Part shown: positions 1 to 11,507 of the stretch, piece by piece
Position numbering within the stretch: position 1 is the stretch's first letter
Layout of the letters: every line of letters begins with the position of its first letter
From: Zingiber officinale
Lineage: Eukaryota > Streptophyta > Magnoliopsida > Zingiberales > Zingiberaceae
Length of the DNA: 64,000 bases
Direction of reading: 5' to 3'
NCBI RefSeq assembly: GCF_018446385.1
Contig: NC_055987.1
Location: 8,703,705 to 8,767,704, forward strand
Made by a program: the position numbers and the translations under genes
Notes under the pieces: model-generated
What the model saw: the letters and a program-made list of their open reading frames with translations, nothing else
What the model was told of the DNA's origin: nothing
The model's database searches: none

Positions 1-378
1 ACGCTCAATCATGTCTTAAATATTTATGATTTAATTCTCAAATATTTATGATTTAATTCTCAGTTACAATATATTTGGAATTTAAATTGGCCCACCATAC
101 TTTTATTACAGTGAAATATTATACTTTTAATAGTCAAATTCTAAATAAAATATTTCAATTTGATTCTAAATCTTAAATCATCTATGTCCTCCATTTATTT
201 TTATATTTTAAACTTAATTTCTTAGATTATTCTTTTTATAAACATTATAACCGTTTTTGTTTTATAATTTAAGCGTCTGTATTTCATTTGTATAATTTAT
301 ACCCATTCAAAAGATTAATCTTTAAAATATTTATCTCATTTCATATTTAAATTTTAATTATTTTATTATTTTTATGTA
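1..378. other. AT-rich flank, nothing recognised
   Basis: Very AT-rich sequence with no convincing open frame, RNA gene or repeat edge. It lies just outside the 5-bp target duplication (TGTTA, 379-383) of the large nested element that follows, so it is probably the original insertion-site flank. Confidence 0.5.
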
Positions 379-383
379 TGTTA
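379..383. repeat. Target-site duplication of element A, left copy (TGTTA)
   Basis: TGTTA immediately before the 5' LTR is repeated at 26212-26216 directly after the 3' LTR. Five bases is the usual duplication length for copia-type integrase. Confidence 0.55.
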
Positions 384-1796
384 TTTTGGTTATTATTTCT
401 AATGGATAGATTTAATTATAAGTCGTACGTATGAGTACAAATCGAATCCATTAAAATGATTTATCTTGAGTTTATCCCCAAAGGTTTAGGATACATCTTT
501 AAGATGTTTCTTCGTTCTCTATTGATGAAGAGGATTCGACACCATCAACCCTAGTCCCCTTGGAAGATCTTTCCCTTTTGCTTTTACTACTTTTATTCCT
601 CAGGGATTTCTAGATTTCTTGGACGACGCTAAAGATAAGGTGTTAGATCGGGTGGATCAGTTAGAGGGGGTGAATAGACAATCTACAAAATAAGTTAGAA
701 TATTCTCTTACTTTTTTATTTAGCAAGGACACACAATTAATTAAAAGTAAATAAATAACATAAAAATAAAGAAGGAACTCAAGGATTCACTTGGTTGCAA
801 CCTAGGTGGTTGTTAACCAAGGCAATTGAAAGACTAAAAGAAAACTCCATTTTTTTACAACAGTAATAGGCAGAGAAGTCTTTTACAGCAGTTAAAAGCT
901 CAGAAATAAAGTAAAGAAGTTGATTCTAAGTGTGTTATTGAACTCCTAGATCTAAAACACTATTTATAACATTCTGGTCATGAGTGATTGTTGCTGACAT
1001 AACATTGGAGGCACCTCCAATGACATCTAGGGGATCTCCAATGACATCTAGGGGCCTCCAATGAGATAAAATCTCATCCTCTTGACAACGACTCTACAAT
1101 GGTTCCACGACATTTGAGGCACCTCCAGTCGACCTGAGACACCCGGCTACTGTTCATCCAAGGTGCCTCTAGTCAACTGAGATGCCTTCATTCCCTTTTG
1201 TGGCAGCTTATCTATTGGATGCTTGAGGCACTTAGGTGCCTCGGGTCTTTAAGTATTCATGGCCAACTTCCAAGTTGACCATTTTCGAATTCCGTCACTT
1301 GGATGATGCTTTGGTCGTCCGGAGTTGAACTCACCTGAACCCAACTCTGACCTTCTCCTTGAGCATGGTTCCTCCCAACTTCTCATCCTTCGGATGTGTC
1401 ACACGCGTACTTCTCGCTCTACCGGTGTACTCTTCCATAACTCTTCATCCCTCAGATTCATCGAGTCCATCAACTTCATTGTTATGTCATCCTTCTCACT
1501 CGCTGTGTCTTCCGCTTGAATTCTTGTATTCCTAAGTCCCTGCTCACTCAGACATAAGACATCAAATATTCAGGATCTAACTTAACTTTGTTGATAACAT
1601 CAAAACTAATATGGAATACTTACACAAGGATAACACTTTAATCAAGCTCCTTGTCGCTATTTATTTATGCTTCATGTTGTTATGTCATGCTTTTGTTGAA
1701 ACAAAATTCATGCTCACATGTTCTTATATTTCCTATGTACGAGTTCTTATTTGGTCTCTAGAATTCATGCAGTTTAGGTTTTATGATAATCTAACA
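384..1796 (+). repeat. 5' LTR of element A, interrupted
   Basis: Homologous to 25729-26211 over 384-632 and about 1636-1796. It lacks a stretch of roughly 130 bp that the 3' LTR has between the GAATC(T/C)ATTAAA-like block and the AGGTTTAGG block. A foreign LTR (641-1626) sits inside it. The open frame at 1611-1931 merely crosses the LTR end and primer site and is not a gene. Confidence 0.6.
641..1626 (-). mobile_element. Solo LTR inside the A 5' LTR
   Basis: Begins TGTTAGATCG and ends TTACACA in + orientation. In reverse orientation it opens with a block like that of the TR-GAG family LTRs in this window: a TTTTGATG-T-ATCAAC block, then AAGTTAGGTT-like sequence, then ACTTAGGA. The opposite LTR end carries GTTAGAGGGGGTGAATAGA, the equivalent of the GAGGGGGTGAAT block of relatives. 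The host LTR continues on both sides. The duplication is unclear (AAGG before, AGGAT after), so the exact edge may shift by a base or two. No internal region or second LTR is present, so it is a solo LTR. Confidence 0.6.
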
Positions 1797-1799
1797 AAT

Positions 1800-1811
1800 T
1801 GGTATAAGAGT
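1800..1811 (+). other. Degenerate primer-binding site of element A
   Basis: TGGTATAAGAGT, three bases after the LTR end, resembles TGGTATCAGAGC, the complement of the initiator tRNA-Met 3' end used by copia elements. The C-to-A change fits an old, decayed copy. Confidence 0.55.
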
Positions 1812-2111
1812 CTCACTCTGTTTCTTCGATCTTATGACTTAAAGTTTGGATTTTGTCGATTTGTTAATTTGATGCTAATTAAATTTTTTCTAGTATTTGA
1901 TCATCGAAAGATCTTGCATAAGAAAACCTAGGAAAGGTTTGGTCTTCTATTTTTTTGTGATTTTTACAAAGAACACGAAGAATAGCGGTGAACCACCCCA
2001 TCTTCAGGAAGAACCACCGTGTTTGACGTAATTTTAGGCCAAATCATGATGGTATAATCAATTACCTATCTAAGGCAATCAATTACCGAACCTAAAATAG
2101 TGAACAGAAAC

Positions 2112-2830
2112 ATCTAGAATCGATTGACTTAATCGATCAGTTGATACCAATCGATTGAATTGTTTCCTAATTGACTAACACAACTAGATTGAATATAGGA
2201 TTGAATTTCAATCTATTACAGGTCCGATTATACTATCGCCAATCGATTGGTGATAATCACCAATCGATTAAAAGCTTGAAATCACGACAGAAATGATTGA
2301 AATCGATCAACCTAATCGATTGGTGATTCCAATTAATTGGGAGTTTAATCAATCTATTACAACTTCAAAGTCGTGATATAATTGATTGGAGTCAATCAGT
2401 CTAATCGATTGATGTCTATCAATCATCAATTGATTGGGCGTTTTATTCAATCGATTAACGACTTGATATCATGACAGATCGATTTAATTGATCAGCCAAA
2501 CCACAACAATCGATTCAGGAAATTCAACAATCGATTGATGGGCATGAATTCGAGCGAAGATGGCTCTGGATCGATTATGGAGATCGATTGGTGCACACCA
2601 ATCAATTGTTATCAAAGATTAATCAATTGATGAGTCTAAAATTGAATACATAAGGGTTTTTGATTGATTAGCAAAATTGATTGGTTTACATTAATTGATT
2701 GACATTCATCATCAATTGACTAATGATCCTAAAGTCGCATACAGTGGGCTTTAAATTGATTGAGGTGATCAATTGGGTGATACCAATTGATTATCGTATG
2801 TTATCAATTAATTAATAAGCATAATGCTTG
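2112..2830. repeat. AATCGATTG-rich palindromic motif field in leader of A
   Basis: Fourteen exact ATCGAT hexamers occur between about 2118 and 2590, mostly as CAATCGATTG or close variants. Many one-mismatch forms (ATCAATTG, AATTGATT) continue to about 2830. Spacing is irregular, so this is not a simple tandem satellite. It lies between the primer site and gag of element A, where copia elements have an untranslated leader. No long open frame crosses it. Confidence 0.7.
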
Positions 2831-3429
2831 AACTATTAAGATTGATCAAGTACTTATTTATTCAATTAAAGTTTCTAGATTTTCTTGAGTCTATTTATAT
2901 ACGTGCTACTAAATTAAACTAATGTGTCGACACAAAGGAGGATATATTAGGTAGGTTTAGTATTTATATCAGTAGATGTATATCTATGCTAAAAGTAATT
3001 AGCTCAAAGAAAAATTACTTTGATGTCGGATATATGTTTAAAGTAGTCTACAACTATAGAACAAAATTTATTCTGTTCAAATCATGAACAAAATATATCA
3101 GTCCAAAGGAAAATATATTCCATGGCAGATTAAAGTTGTTGTAAGCTATGCACCAATTTATAACTCATATAAAGTGTCAAGTTATGCACATAATGAGTCA
3201 GCCTAAAGGAAGGCTAATTATGTGGTCAATTAAAATTTGAGTTATATTAAAAAGCACTGCTAAAAAATTATATTTTAGTCCACGGAGTAAAATATAATAT
3301 TGTATTTGGTATCTCATAAAGATTTCATTTATATGCATTTAAAATTTATTTTATGTGCATAATTTTATGTTATACATGTTCTTAGCTTTAATTAAATCGT
3401 TAACTTATATAATCTACACTCTTTAATCA
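2831..3429 (+). other. Rest of leader of element A, nothing recognised
   Basis: AT-rich sequence between the motif field and gag. No open frame, RNA gene or repeat edge was seen. Confidence 0.4.
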
Positions 3430-3795
3430 ATGCAATCTGTTACTGTTGGTATTAATTACATCCTCACACTAACTTACTCTAATTTTTCTCAATGGAAAGA
3501 GTACATTGTCGTAGTCTTATACTGTATAGACTTAAACTATGCATTGAGATATGATTGCTTTGCACCCCTAATTAGTGCTAGCACTATAGAACAGAGGGTT
3601 GAATTTGAAAAGTGGGAGCGATCAAACTGCATGTGTCTAAGTATCATGAAGCTTTATGTTCCAACACAAATTAAAGGCTCCATAATTGAGAAAAATGATG
3701 CTAGGAGTTTCCTTAGCCAATTAGCAGACCGTTTCATGGTAAACAAAAAAGTCGAGACTACCGCACTTCTTTTCAAGTTGGAAACTATATGGTAT
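3430..3795 (+). pseudogene. Copia gag N-terminal part (element A)
   Basis: The open frame starting at 3430 reads as a plant copia Gag: a FSQWKEYI segment like the typical 'W' block of the N-terminal domain, then LNYALR and KWERSN, and a C-terminal run on LSQLADRF. These match the order of the retrotransposon Gag polyprotein (UBN2-like) family. Frame and homology stop at 3795, where a foreign LTR begins. Residues read beyond that point in the same frame belong to the insertion. The rest of the gag is at 6001-6551. Confidence 0.7.
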
Positions 3796-6000
3796 TGTCA
3801 TGCCCAGAGGGTAAGGTTGTCCGACAAAAATCGAACATCACCTCCCCTGTAATAATGACAATTAAAACCTGAATACATGTCCACAAGATAATACAAAAAT
3901 AATATATACATCCCACACGGTTGGATCAATCACACAATGAAAATAAAAAACCAAAAGTGTCCAACCTGGACAATAGAGGAATCTACTCAATCCATTCTAA
4001 ATGTAAAAACAACATAGACTACAAGCCGACCCGGATTGACACAACAACAATCAAAGTGAACAAAAGACCAACACAAGACAAAAATCCTTACTCAAGTTAA
4101 TTATTAGATAAACATATTCAAAAAACCAAAATATGAGTAAAAGTAACAGCAGAAATAAAACTCTTAATATGACATGGGATTGGTAGGCAGAATCCTCTAA
4201 GCAACTCCATACAAATATCATCTACCTTCTACCTAAAGGAAGAAAAAAAAATACAATAGGTAGTGATTCTAAATGAACTCCGCGGGTAATAGAAGATAGT
4301 GCACGATAATAACATAAGGAGAGCAAAGGTATACAGTCTCAGGTAAAATACTTACTATAAGCGTAAGAGCACCAATATAACCATGTGCTAACCCAAAGTC
4401 TAACCAACAACATAAAACTCTACTAACTTACTCAACCATATATAACCAACAAATTGAGAGTGCATATAGTACATTCAAACCTGTATGAATAAATACATGA
4501 CCGACATATAGCAAATATATAACAAGTTTTGACTAGCGTAGTAACATGCTATCATGAATGTGTCTCATGGGAGATTAAGGTATATAAATAATCACTGTCT
4601 GTGGGAGAACACTCTACCACAGATGGTTCCGTGGGCGGATAAGATGGGTAGATAGGGTATGTAAGCATTCATTGTTTGCGGGAGAATGCTCTACCAAGAA
4701 TGATCCTATGGGCAGACATGATGTATAAGTGTACCAACCAAAAATGATAAGTAAGCAATAGCAATCACCTCCAAGTATAGACTCTGCTAACTAGACCATG
4801 ATATGGTCTGCCTAGCATATAGTCACTAGCTCAAACTACCAACAAGGGGTCAAGTAGGATAGTCAGTTATCTAGCTACGATCTATGTGTGATAGCTTAAT
4901 AATACTATTTGATCTAATGGACAGTTCAAATGCATAAACATGCAATAAGTAACAAGTCTAATAACATGTATCTAAGTACCACAACAAGTACAATAGTAAC
5001 AATTTCAACCAAGGGAATCCTAGTCATCTAATAATATCTCTTCTAATATAATGTTCTATAACTACACCTCAGTGTAACCTCACTAGCATATAGGCCTGAG
5101 CCTAAGTATCAAACAAAGGTCTAATAGGACACTTGTTATCCTACACTATGGTATGATCATCTTAACAATAAGCACGAACTCAAATAATCAACCAGGGGTG
5201 TAGCAGGATATCCAATATCGTACACTATGGTATGATAATATATATCATACATATAAAACAAAATCAAGCATGAAGAATAATAAGACTGTATAGATATAAA
5301 ATAAATCATCTCTAAGATCAAGCAAAATAAATATCATATGAATAGAGTCAAAGTAATAAAACTACCAATTAGATCATAACTCATGCACTAAGATTAAAGA
5401 TATAAAGAAGTACCCGCTTTAAATATAGTTTGTGCTAAACAATCCCCATGTCGGTACAATCATCTCGCACCAGTCCTACAACATAATGTACAGTTTTAAC
5501 TAATTACAGCATGCATCAACTAGCTAAATCAAATCCCAAAACTAATTTGGGCAAACTATAATTGAATAATCATCAATTAACCCTAATTAATAATTAACTC
5601 CAATTAATATCAATTCATTACTTCTAATTAGGGTTAACTCTATTTTCCCTAACCATTCCACTACCTATTTAGATTAGGTCATGAATCATCCCCCAATACT
5701 CACCCAAGTTCAATGATATCATACTAATTTATTCCCCAATTATTAACGGATAATATATCAATTACTGTTAATCAAACTCAACCAAATCATATCTATTATT
5801 AACCAAATCTAAATTAACACATTCATTAATTTCACCAGCTAAACTTCTCTCAAATCAAACAAACTGATCAAAATCCTAATCAATTGCTAACCAACCTAGA
5901 ATATGATAATTAATCCATCTAAAAATCTCCAAAAATTCTTACAAGGCATTTTATTAATTAACGTCATTATTTATATGTTATTTAATTGTCGAATATAACA
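3796..6000. mobile_element. 2.2-kb solo LTR splitting the A gag
   Basis: Starts TGTCATGCCC and ends AATATAACA, giving TG...CA ends, and interrupts a gag that resumes immediately after it. The flanking 5-mers are GGTAT (3791-3795) and AGTAT (6001-6005), one mismatch apart, as expected of an old duplication. It has no protein-coding frame. Internally it carries degenerate sub-repeats: a block with GGGAGAA-A-TCTACCA at 4590-4730, and a block ending in CACTATGGTATGAT seen twice near 5140-5240. Orientation is undetermined. Its size would fit a Ty3-gypsy LTR, but no family is assigned. Confidence 0.6.
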
Positions 6001-6551
6001 AGTATAACAATAAAGAAAATATCATGGAGTACATTATAAAGATGTCCAATATCACCACAAGTCTGAAAATACTTAAACCCGATATGTCTGAGCCTATGTT
6101 AGTGCATTTCGTCTTGACGTCTTTGTCTACACGATTCACTACTTTTAAGATTTCATATAATATTCAAAAGAAAAAGTGAACATTGAATGAGCTTTTAACT
6201 TAGTGCATGCAAGCATAGTAGAGATTGAGGCGTGAGACACCTAAAAGTGCTCACCTAGCAACTATTTCCCAAGGTTTGGGCAAGAAGAGAAAGATGATCG
6301 AAAAAGGAAAGGGAAAGCAAATTGTAGATTTTAGGGGACTATAAAGAGAAAAAGAAACAGAATAAGGAGTCAATTTGTTTCTTTTACAAGAAAAAAAAAG
6401 TCATATGAAAAAAGACTATCCCAAGTACTCTAACTAGCTTATAAAGAAAGATAAATTTCTCACTCTTATTAGTTCAAAAGTCAATTGAGTTATTGTACCC
6501 ACTAACACTTGGTGGATAGATATCGGTGCTACTACTCACATAAGTGTTACT
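6001..6551 (+). pseudogene. Copia gag C-terminus and protease start (element A)
   Basis: Translation in mixed frames continues the gag. Blocks readable as YIIKMS, LVHFVLTSL and ISYNIQK are followed by a TLNELL block and a zinc-knuckle-like region. Then comes a protease start, WWIDIGATTHISV, where the family usually has D-T-G-A at the catalytic aspartate. Several stops and frame slips show long decay. The sequence is cut at 6551 by the LTR of element B. Confidence 0.65.
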
Positions 6552-7402
6552 TGTAAGTACCCCGTGATAGTTTTGATGTGGTCAACCAAGTAAAGTTAGG
6601 TCATGTTGGTATTTAACTCCTATGTCTAATTGTATAGGAACTTAGGAGCACAGGAAGTCGAGTGAAAGACGCAGCTAGCGAGAAGGACGACACGGGAGAG
6701 AGCCGACGGACTTGGTGCGCCTGAGGTATGAGGTGCTGCGGAAGAGTATGTGGGCAGACGAGAAGGAGGCGTGCGACATTTTAGAGGGACGAGAAGCCGG
6801 AGCGGAAGTTTGCTCGAAGGCTGGAAGTTAGGTTCGGGAGAGCCCTATTCCGGATGACCGAGATCACCCCAGCTGAGCTAGAGCTGGAGCGAAAGACCCA
6901 GCCCCAAGTAAGAGAAGTCGGAGTGGAAGAGCCCGAACCAAATAGTTAACATGATGTTAACTTGGGGCCGAGCACCCGGAGCAAGCTTTTATCCGGAACA
7001 CGACATAGTGCATTCCTTTGTGACATGGATAAAAGTTATCCCCTCCCAGGCACTTGGAACCCTTCCAAGCGCCCCGACCAGAGCTATAAATATAGCCCTG
7101 GTCCCAAAAGGGCAACAGAACATTCGTAATTCATTTCTTTTCTATATGGTTCTGTAACTGAGGCTTTAATTGCTATAAAGAGGTTTCTCCGCCTGAAAAA
7201 GAATTTAGTGCACTTTCATCTTCCTTGGATTAATAACTTTTCCGGTTGTAACTAAGTAAACCATTCGTTCCTTTTCTTTTTTAATCTCTTATTTTTTGTT
7301 TATGCAAGTGTTGGTTCTTATTAAGCTATAAAGTTCGAGGTAGGTTCATTTTTCTTTGCAAGGCTATTCACCCCCTCTAGCCGGCCGTCCAAGGGTTCAA
7401 CA
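6552..7402 (+). repeat. 5' LTR of TR-GAG-like element B
   Basis: Starts TGTAAGTACCCCGTGAT and ends GGTTCAACA. It shares its order of blocks with 21371-22341 (inverted), 24152-25025, 58652-59492, 61615-62525 and 63108-63988: a TTTTGATG-GTCAACCAAG block, ACTTAGGAGC, AGTCGAG, the GAAGGACGACACGGGAGAG segment, CCCTATTCCGGATG, a TATAAATA region and CTATTCACCCCCTCTAG. The primer site follows at once. Confidence 0.8.
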
Positions 7403-7404
7403 AG

Positions 7405-7415
7405 TGGTATCAGAG
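7405..7415 (+). other. Primer-binding site of element B
   Basis: TGGTATCAGAG lies two bases after the LTR, complementary to the 3' end of initiator tRNA-Met. About 45 bp of leader follows before element C interrupts. Confidence 0.8.
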
Positions 7416-7456
7416 TGGGTTCACTTCAGGAGGACTAACCATCGAACGAAGCACAC

Positions 7457-7461
7457 GAGAT
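7457..7461. repeat. Target-site duplication of element C, left copy (GAGAT)
   Basis: GAGAT at 7457-7461 is repeated at 17309-17313, exactly at the two outer LTR ends of element C. Confidence 0.95.
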
Positions 7462-9856
7462 TGTTGGTTGCTACTCGGAAAACCTAGAGGTTCCACTGTA
7501 CAAAAATTTTGTACAAAGGTCTGAACCTTTTCCTAGCTACCATGTGTTCTTTTAAATTAAATTTTGGATCGCCTGCGGAACTTAACACGTTTGATCCAAA
7601 ACTTAATCTATTTGTTCTTTTAGGTTTTGACTTGGATCTCCTGCGGAACTTAACACGTTCGACCCAAGTCTCCTTAAGTTATTAATTCCATTAAATATTA
7701 ATTTCCATAAAAGGTTCCCAGTACTGACGTGGCGAGGCACATGGCCTTCTTGGATATGGGAGCAACCACCACCGACTAGAAAAAACCTTTAATAGAAAGC
7801 TAATATTTAATTTCCTAAAATAACTTTAGGTTAACCAAAGAGAACAATCAAATCACAAGGAAAAGAAAGAAACAAAAGAACACAACTTCGAAAAAACATA
7901 TTCGAAATACTAGAACGTAAGCCTCTTGTATTTGGTATTATTTCCATAAATAACTAGCATGATGCGGAAATAGAAATTACTAGTTATACCTTGTAGAAAA
8001 AACCTCTTGATCTTCTACCGTATTCCTCTTCTAACCTCGGACGTTGTGTGGACAACGATCTTCCAAGATGAGAAACCACCAACCACCTTCTTCTCCTCCA
8101 AGCAAGGTTCGGCCACAAAAGAAAAGCTTTACCAAGGAGAAAAACCAAAATACTAACCAAGCTCCAAGAGATGCTAGCTTTCTCTCCTTCTTCTTCTTCT
8201 TCTCCGAGTAGTATCCGACCACCACAAGAACTCCAAGGGAGAGGGAGAGGTTCGGCCACCACAAGAGGAAGAGAAGGAGATGATGGCCGGCCACACCAAG
8301 GAACAAAAGAGGGAGAGGAATAATAGAGGTTGTGTTTCATGAAGGCACCCCTACCCCTTCTTTTATATTCCTTGGCCTAGGCAAATTAGGAAATTTAATT
8401 ACAATAAAATTTCCTTAATTTTTCTTGACATGAATTAATTGAGAAAAATAAAACAAAATTTCCCAATTAACTTGAGATGGCCGGCCACATCATTGGAAAC
8501 AAAAGAGGACAAGTTTTAATCAACAATTAAAACTTCCTAATTTGTTTCCGGAAATTTTAAAAAATAAAATTTCTCTTTAAAATCTCTTCATGGTTGATAA
8601 AAGGAAATTTCTATAATTTTAATTTTATCAACATGTGAATAATTTTTAAAGAAAAAATAAAACATCTCTCCAATCTATAAATAAGGAAAGAGATCTAATC
8701 TCTTTCTTTAATCTTTGTAGATCTTTTACAAGAGAGATATTTTAATTTTAATTCTCTTTAAAATATATCGTCCACATAATAATAAAATTAAAATTATATT
8801 TCTTTTTAATTTTATTTGGCCGGCCCTACTAGCTTGGGTCCAAGCTAGGCCCAATATTATACCTAGGTCGGCCCTAGCTTGGTTCCCAAGCTAGCTTGGC
8901 CGGCCCCTTATTTGTGGGTATAGAAGGTGGGTATAGGTGGGTATAGAACTCTATAAATAAGAGGCTACGATAGGGACCGAGAGGAGGAATTGGTTTTGGT
9001 CTCCGATAAAATTAAGCATCCCGTGTTCGCCAACACACAACTTAATTTTATCAATGATAATTCATTCCACTAGAGAACTATCATTGAACTACCGCACCAA
9101 TCCCAAATTACATTTTGGGCTCCTTCTTATTATGAGTGTGTTAGTCTCCCTGTGTTTAAGATATCGAATGTCCACTAATTAAGTGAGTTACTGACAACTC
9201 ATTTAATTAATATCTAAGTCCAAGAGTAGTACCACTCAACCTTATTGTCATGTCGGACTAAGTCCACTGCGAGGTTTAACATGACAATCTTTATGAGCTC
9301 CTCTTGAGGACATTATCAACCTAGTATCTCTAGGACACAGTTTCCTTCTATAATCAACAACACACACTATAAGTAATATCATTTCCCAACTTATCGGGTT
9401 TATTGATTCAACGAACTAAATCTCACCCATTGATAAATTAAAGAAATAAATATCAAATATATGTGCTTGTTATTATATTAGGATTAAGAGCACACACTTC
9501 CATAATAACCGAGGTCTTTGTTCCTTTATAAAGTCAGTATAAAAGAAACGACCTCAAATGGTCCTACTCAATACACTCTGAGTGTACTAGTGTAATTATA
9601 TAGTCAAGATAAACTAATATCTAATTACACTACGACCTTCTAATGGTTTGTTCCTTTCCATTCTGGTCGTGAGCTACTGTTTATAATTTATAAGGTACTG
9701 ATAACATCATCTTCTGTATGTGACACCACATACTATGTTATCTACAATATAAATTAAATGAACAACTACAAACAAATGTAGACAATTAGACCAAATGTGA
9801 TTCTTTATTCATAATAAATGTTTACAAAGCTTAGGCTTTCAGTATACATTCCAACA
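7462..9856 (-). repeat. 3' LTR of element C
   Basis: This 2395-bp LTR is nearly identical to 14912-17308. It contains a purine/pyrimidine-skewed stretch (about 7984-8340) that is open on the minus strand in two frames; both recur in the other LTR and are not genes. A two-tier stem-loop is at 9005-9052. Confidence 0.95.
9005..9052. other. Stem-loop in C-family LTR, copy 1
   Basis: GATAAAATTAAG pairs with CTTAATTTTATC. Between them GTGTTCG and its near-complement form an inner hairpin, which is shortened in this copy. The same structure is at 16454-16504 and 33370-33420. Confidence 0.75.
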
Positions 9857-9870
9857 ATCTCCCACTTATA
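9857..9870 (-). other. Polypurine tract of element C
   Basis: On the minus strand the sequence TATAAGTGGGAGAT abuts the 3' LTR. This is the usual plus-strand priming site position. Confidence 0.8.
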
Positions 9871-9877
9871 CTAATGA

Positions 9878-11380
9878 CTAAGCTGCCATATCTTCTACCA
9901 TACATCTGATTCCCATTCCCTCCACATGCCGATCGAAAGCTTTCGCCGGAAGGGCCTTAGTGAAAGGATCTGCCAGGTTATCCGCTGATGCAATCTTGGC
10001 GATGACAACTTCTCCTCGCTTCACAATATCTCGTATCAGGTGGTACTTACGCTCTATATGTTTACTTGTCTTATGAGCTCGTGGTTCCTTCGAGTTTGCA
10101 ACTGCACCACTATTATCACAATAAATTGTGATGATTTTGGGCAAACCAGGAATCATATCTAAGTCCATTAGAAAGCTCCTGAGCCATACTGCTTCTTTAG
10201 CTGCCTCAGAGGCTGCTACATATTCAGCTTCCATGGTTGAGTCCGAAACGCATTTCTGCTTAACACTCCTCCATGAAATGGCTCCACCTCCTAAAGTAAA
10301 CACATAGCCTGATGTAGACTTACTGTTATCCCTATCTGATTGGAAATCTGAATCCGTATAACCCATAGGGAGCAAATCGTCTGCTTGATAAACTAGCATA
10401 TAATCTCTAGTCCTTCTCAGGTACTTTAATATATGCTTCACCACAGTCCAATGTCCTTGTCCAGGGTTACTCTGATATCTGCTAACCATGCCCACGGCAA
10501 AACAGATATCAGGTCTCGTACATAGCATTGCATACATTAGGCTTCCTACAGCCGAAGCATAAGGAACTGCTTTCATGTCCTCTATCTCTTTTGATGTCTT
10601 TGGAGACATCTCTTTAGATAGAGCTACTCCATGTCTAAAAGGTAAGAAACCTTTCTTGGAATTCTGCATGCTAAAACGAGCAAGGATTGTATCTATATAT
10701 GAAGCTTGGGATAGACACAACATTCTTTTCTTACGATCCCTTATAACTTTGATCCCAAGAATGTGTGCACATTCTCCTAAGTCCTTCATATCAAATTGTT
10801 TGGACAACCATACCCTTACGTCTGATAATACCTTGACATTGTTGCCAATTAACAAAATATCATCTACGTATAGTACAAGAAATACCACCACGTTTCCGTT
10901 ACACTTCTTATATACACAAGACTCATTCGGACTTTGAATAAATCCATATGACTGGATTACTTCATTAAACCGGATGTTCCAAGACCTTGAAGCTTGCTTT
11001 AGTCCATAAATGGACCGATTGAGCTTGCACACTAGATGCTCTTTGCCTTTTTCAATGAACCCTTCTGGTTGCTTCATATGGATGTTCTCTTCAAGACTTC
11101 CATTAAGGAAAGCTGTCTTGACATCCATTTGCCAAATCTCATAATCCATATGAGCAGCAATGGATAAGAGTATCCGGATAGACTTAAGCATGGCTACCGG
11201 TGAAAAGGTCTCCTCATAATCGATTCCCTCTTTTTGAGTGTACCCTTTTGCAACAAGCCTAGCTTTGAAGGTTTCTACCTTCTCGTCTGTCCCTCTTTTC
11301 CTTTTGTAGATCCACTTGCATCCAACGGCTTTTACACCATCAGGTGGTTCTACAAGCTCCCAAACCTTATTAGAGTACAT
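9878..11380 (-). CDS. Copia reverse transcriptase and RNase H (element C)
   Basis: An uninterrupted 500-residue frame. It opens with a VWELVEPP block, then the Ty1-type reverse transcriptase (RVT_2) with [19 protein letters not shown] (first catalytic aspartate), YGLKQA and the catalytic LYVDDILL near residue 170. The RNase H domain follows: [28 protein letters not shown], the DN pair in YCDNSGA, and the terminal HIERKYH and ADPFTKAL blocks. The product would copy element RNA into DNA in virus-like particles. All catalytic blocks I can recognise are present, but the frame is cut off from its integrase by frame breaks upstream, so a full polyprotein would not be made. The first residue used is a convenience, since the real product is released from Gag-Pol. 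Confidence 0.95.
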   Translation of the reverse strand: MYSNKVWELVEPPDGVKAVGCKWIYKRKRGTDEKVETFKARLVAKGYTQKEGIDYEETFSPVAMLKSIRILLSIAAHMDYEIWQMDVKTAFLNGSLEENIHMKQPEGFIEKGKEHLVCKLNRSIYGLKQASRSWNIRFNEVIQSYGFIQSPNESCVYKKCNGNVVVFLVLYVDDILLIGNNVKVLSDVRVWLSKQFDMKDLGECAHILGIKVIRDRKKRMLCLSQASYIDTILARFSMQNSKKGFLPFRHGVALSKEMSPKTSKEIEDMKAVPYASAVGSLMYAMLCTRPDICFAVGMVSRYQSNPGQGHWTVVKHILKYLRRTRDYMLVYQADDLLPMGYTDSDFQSDRDNSKSTSGYVFTLGGGAISWRSVKQKCVSDSTMEAEYVAASEAAKEAVWLRSFLMDLDMIPGLPKIITIYCDNSGAVANSKEPRAHKTSKHIERKYHLIRDIVKRGEVVIAKIASADNLADPFTKALPAKAFDRHVEGMGIRCMVEDMAA

Positions 11381-11507
11381 GGACTCTATTTGAATTCATT
11401 GCCTTTTGCCAAGATCTTGCATCTATATCTTGGAGTGCTTCATAGTCTGGGGATCAAGTTCATGTTTACCCGGATCAAGTCCAAGACTCTCCCAAAACAT
11501 GAATCTT

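Noticed and set aside
1611..1931. 106-residue + frame
   Set aside because: It spans the end of the A 5' LTR and its primer site, with no protein similarity seen.
3796..3852. C-terminal end of the 3430-3852 frame as real gag
   Set aside because: Gag homology ends at 3795; the remaining codons are read through the start of an inserted LTR.
7984..8340. 118- and 91-residue minus-strand frames, repeated at 15428-15784 and weakly at 32158-32436
   Set aside because: They lie wholly within copies of the C-family LTR and follow its purine/pyrimidine skew. They recur only because the LTR recurs, and no domain is recognisable.
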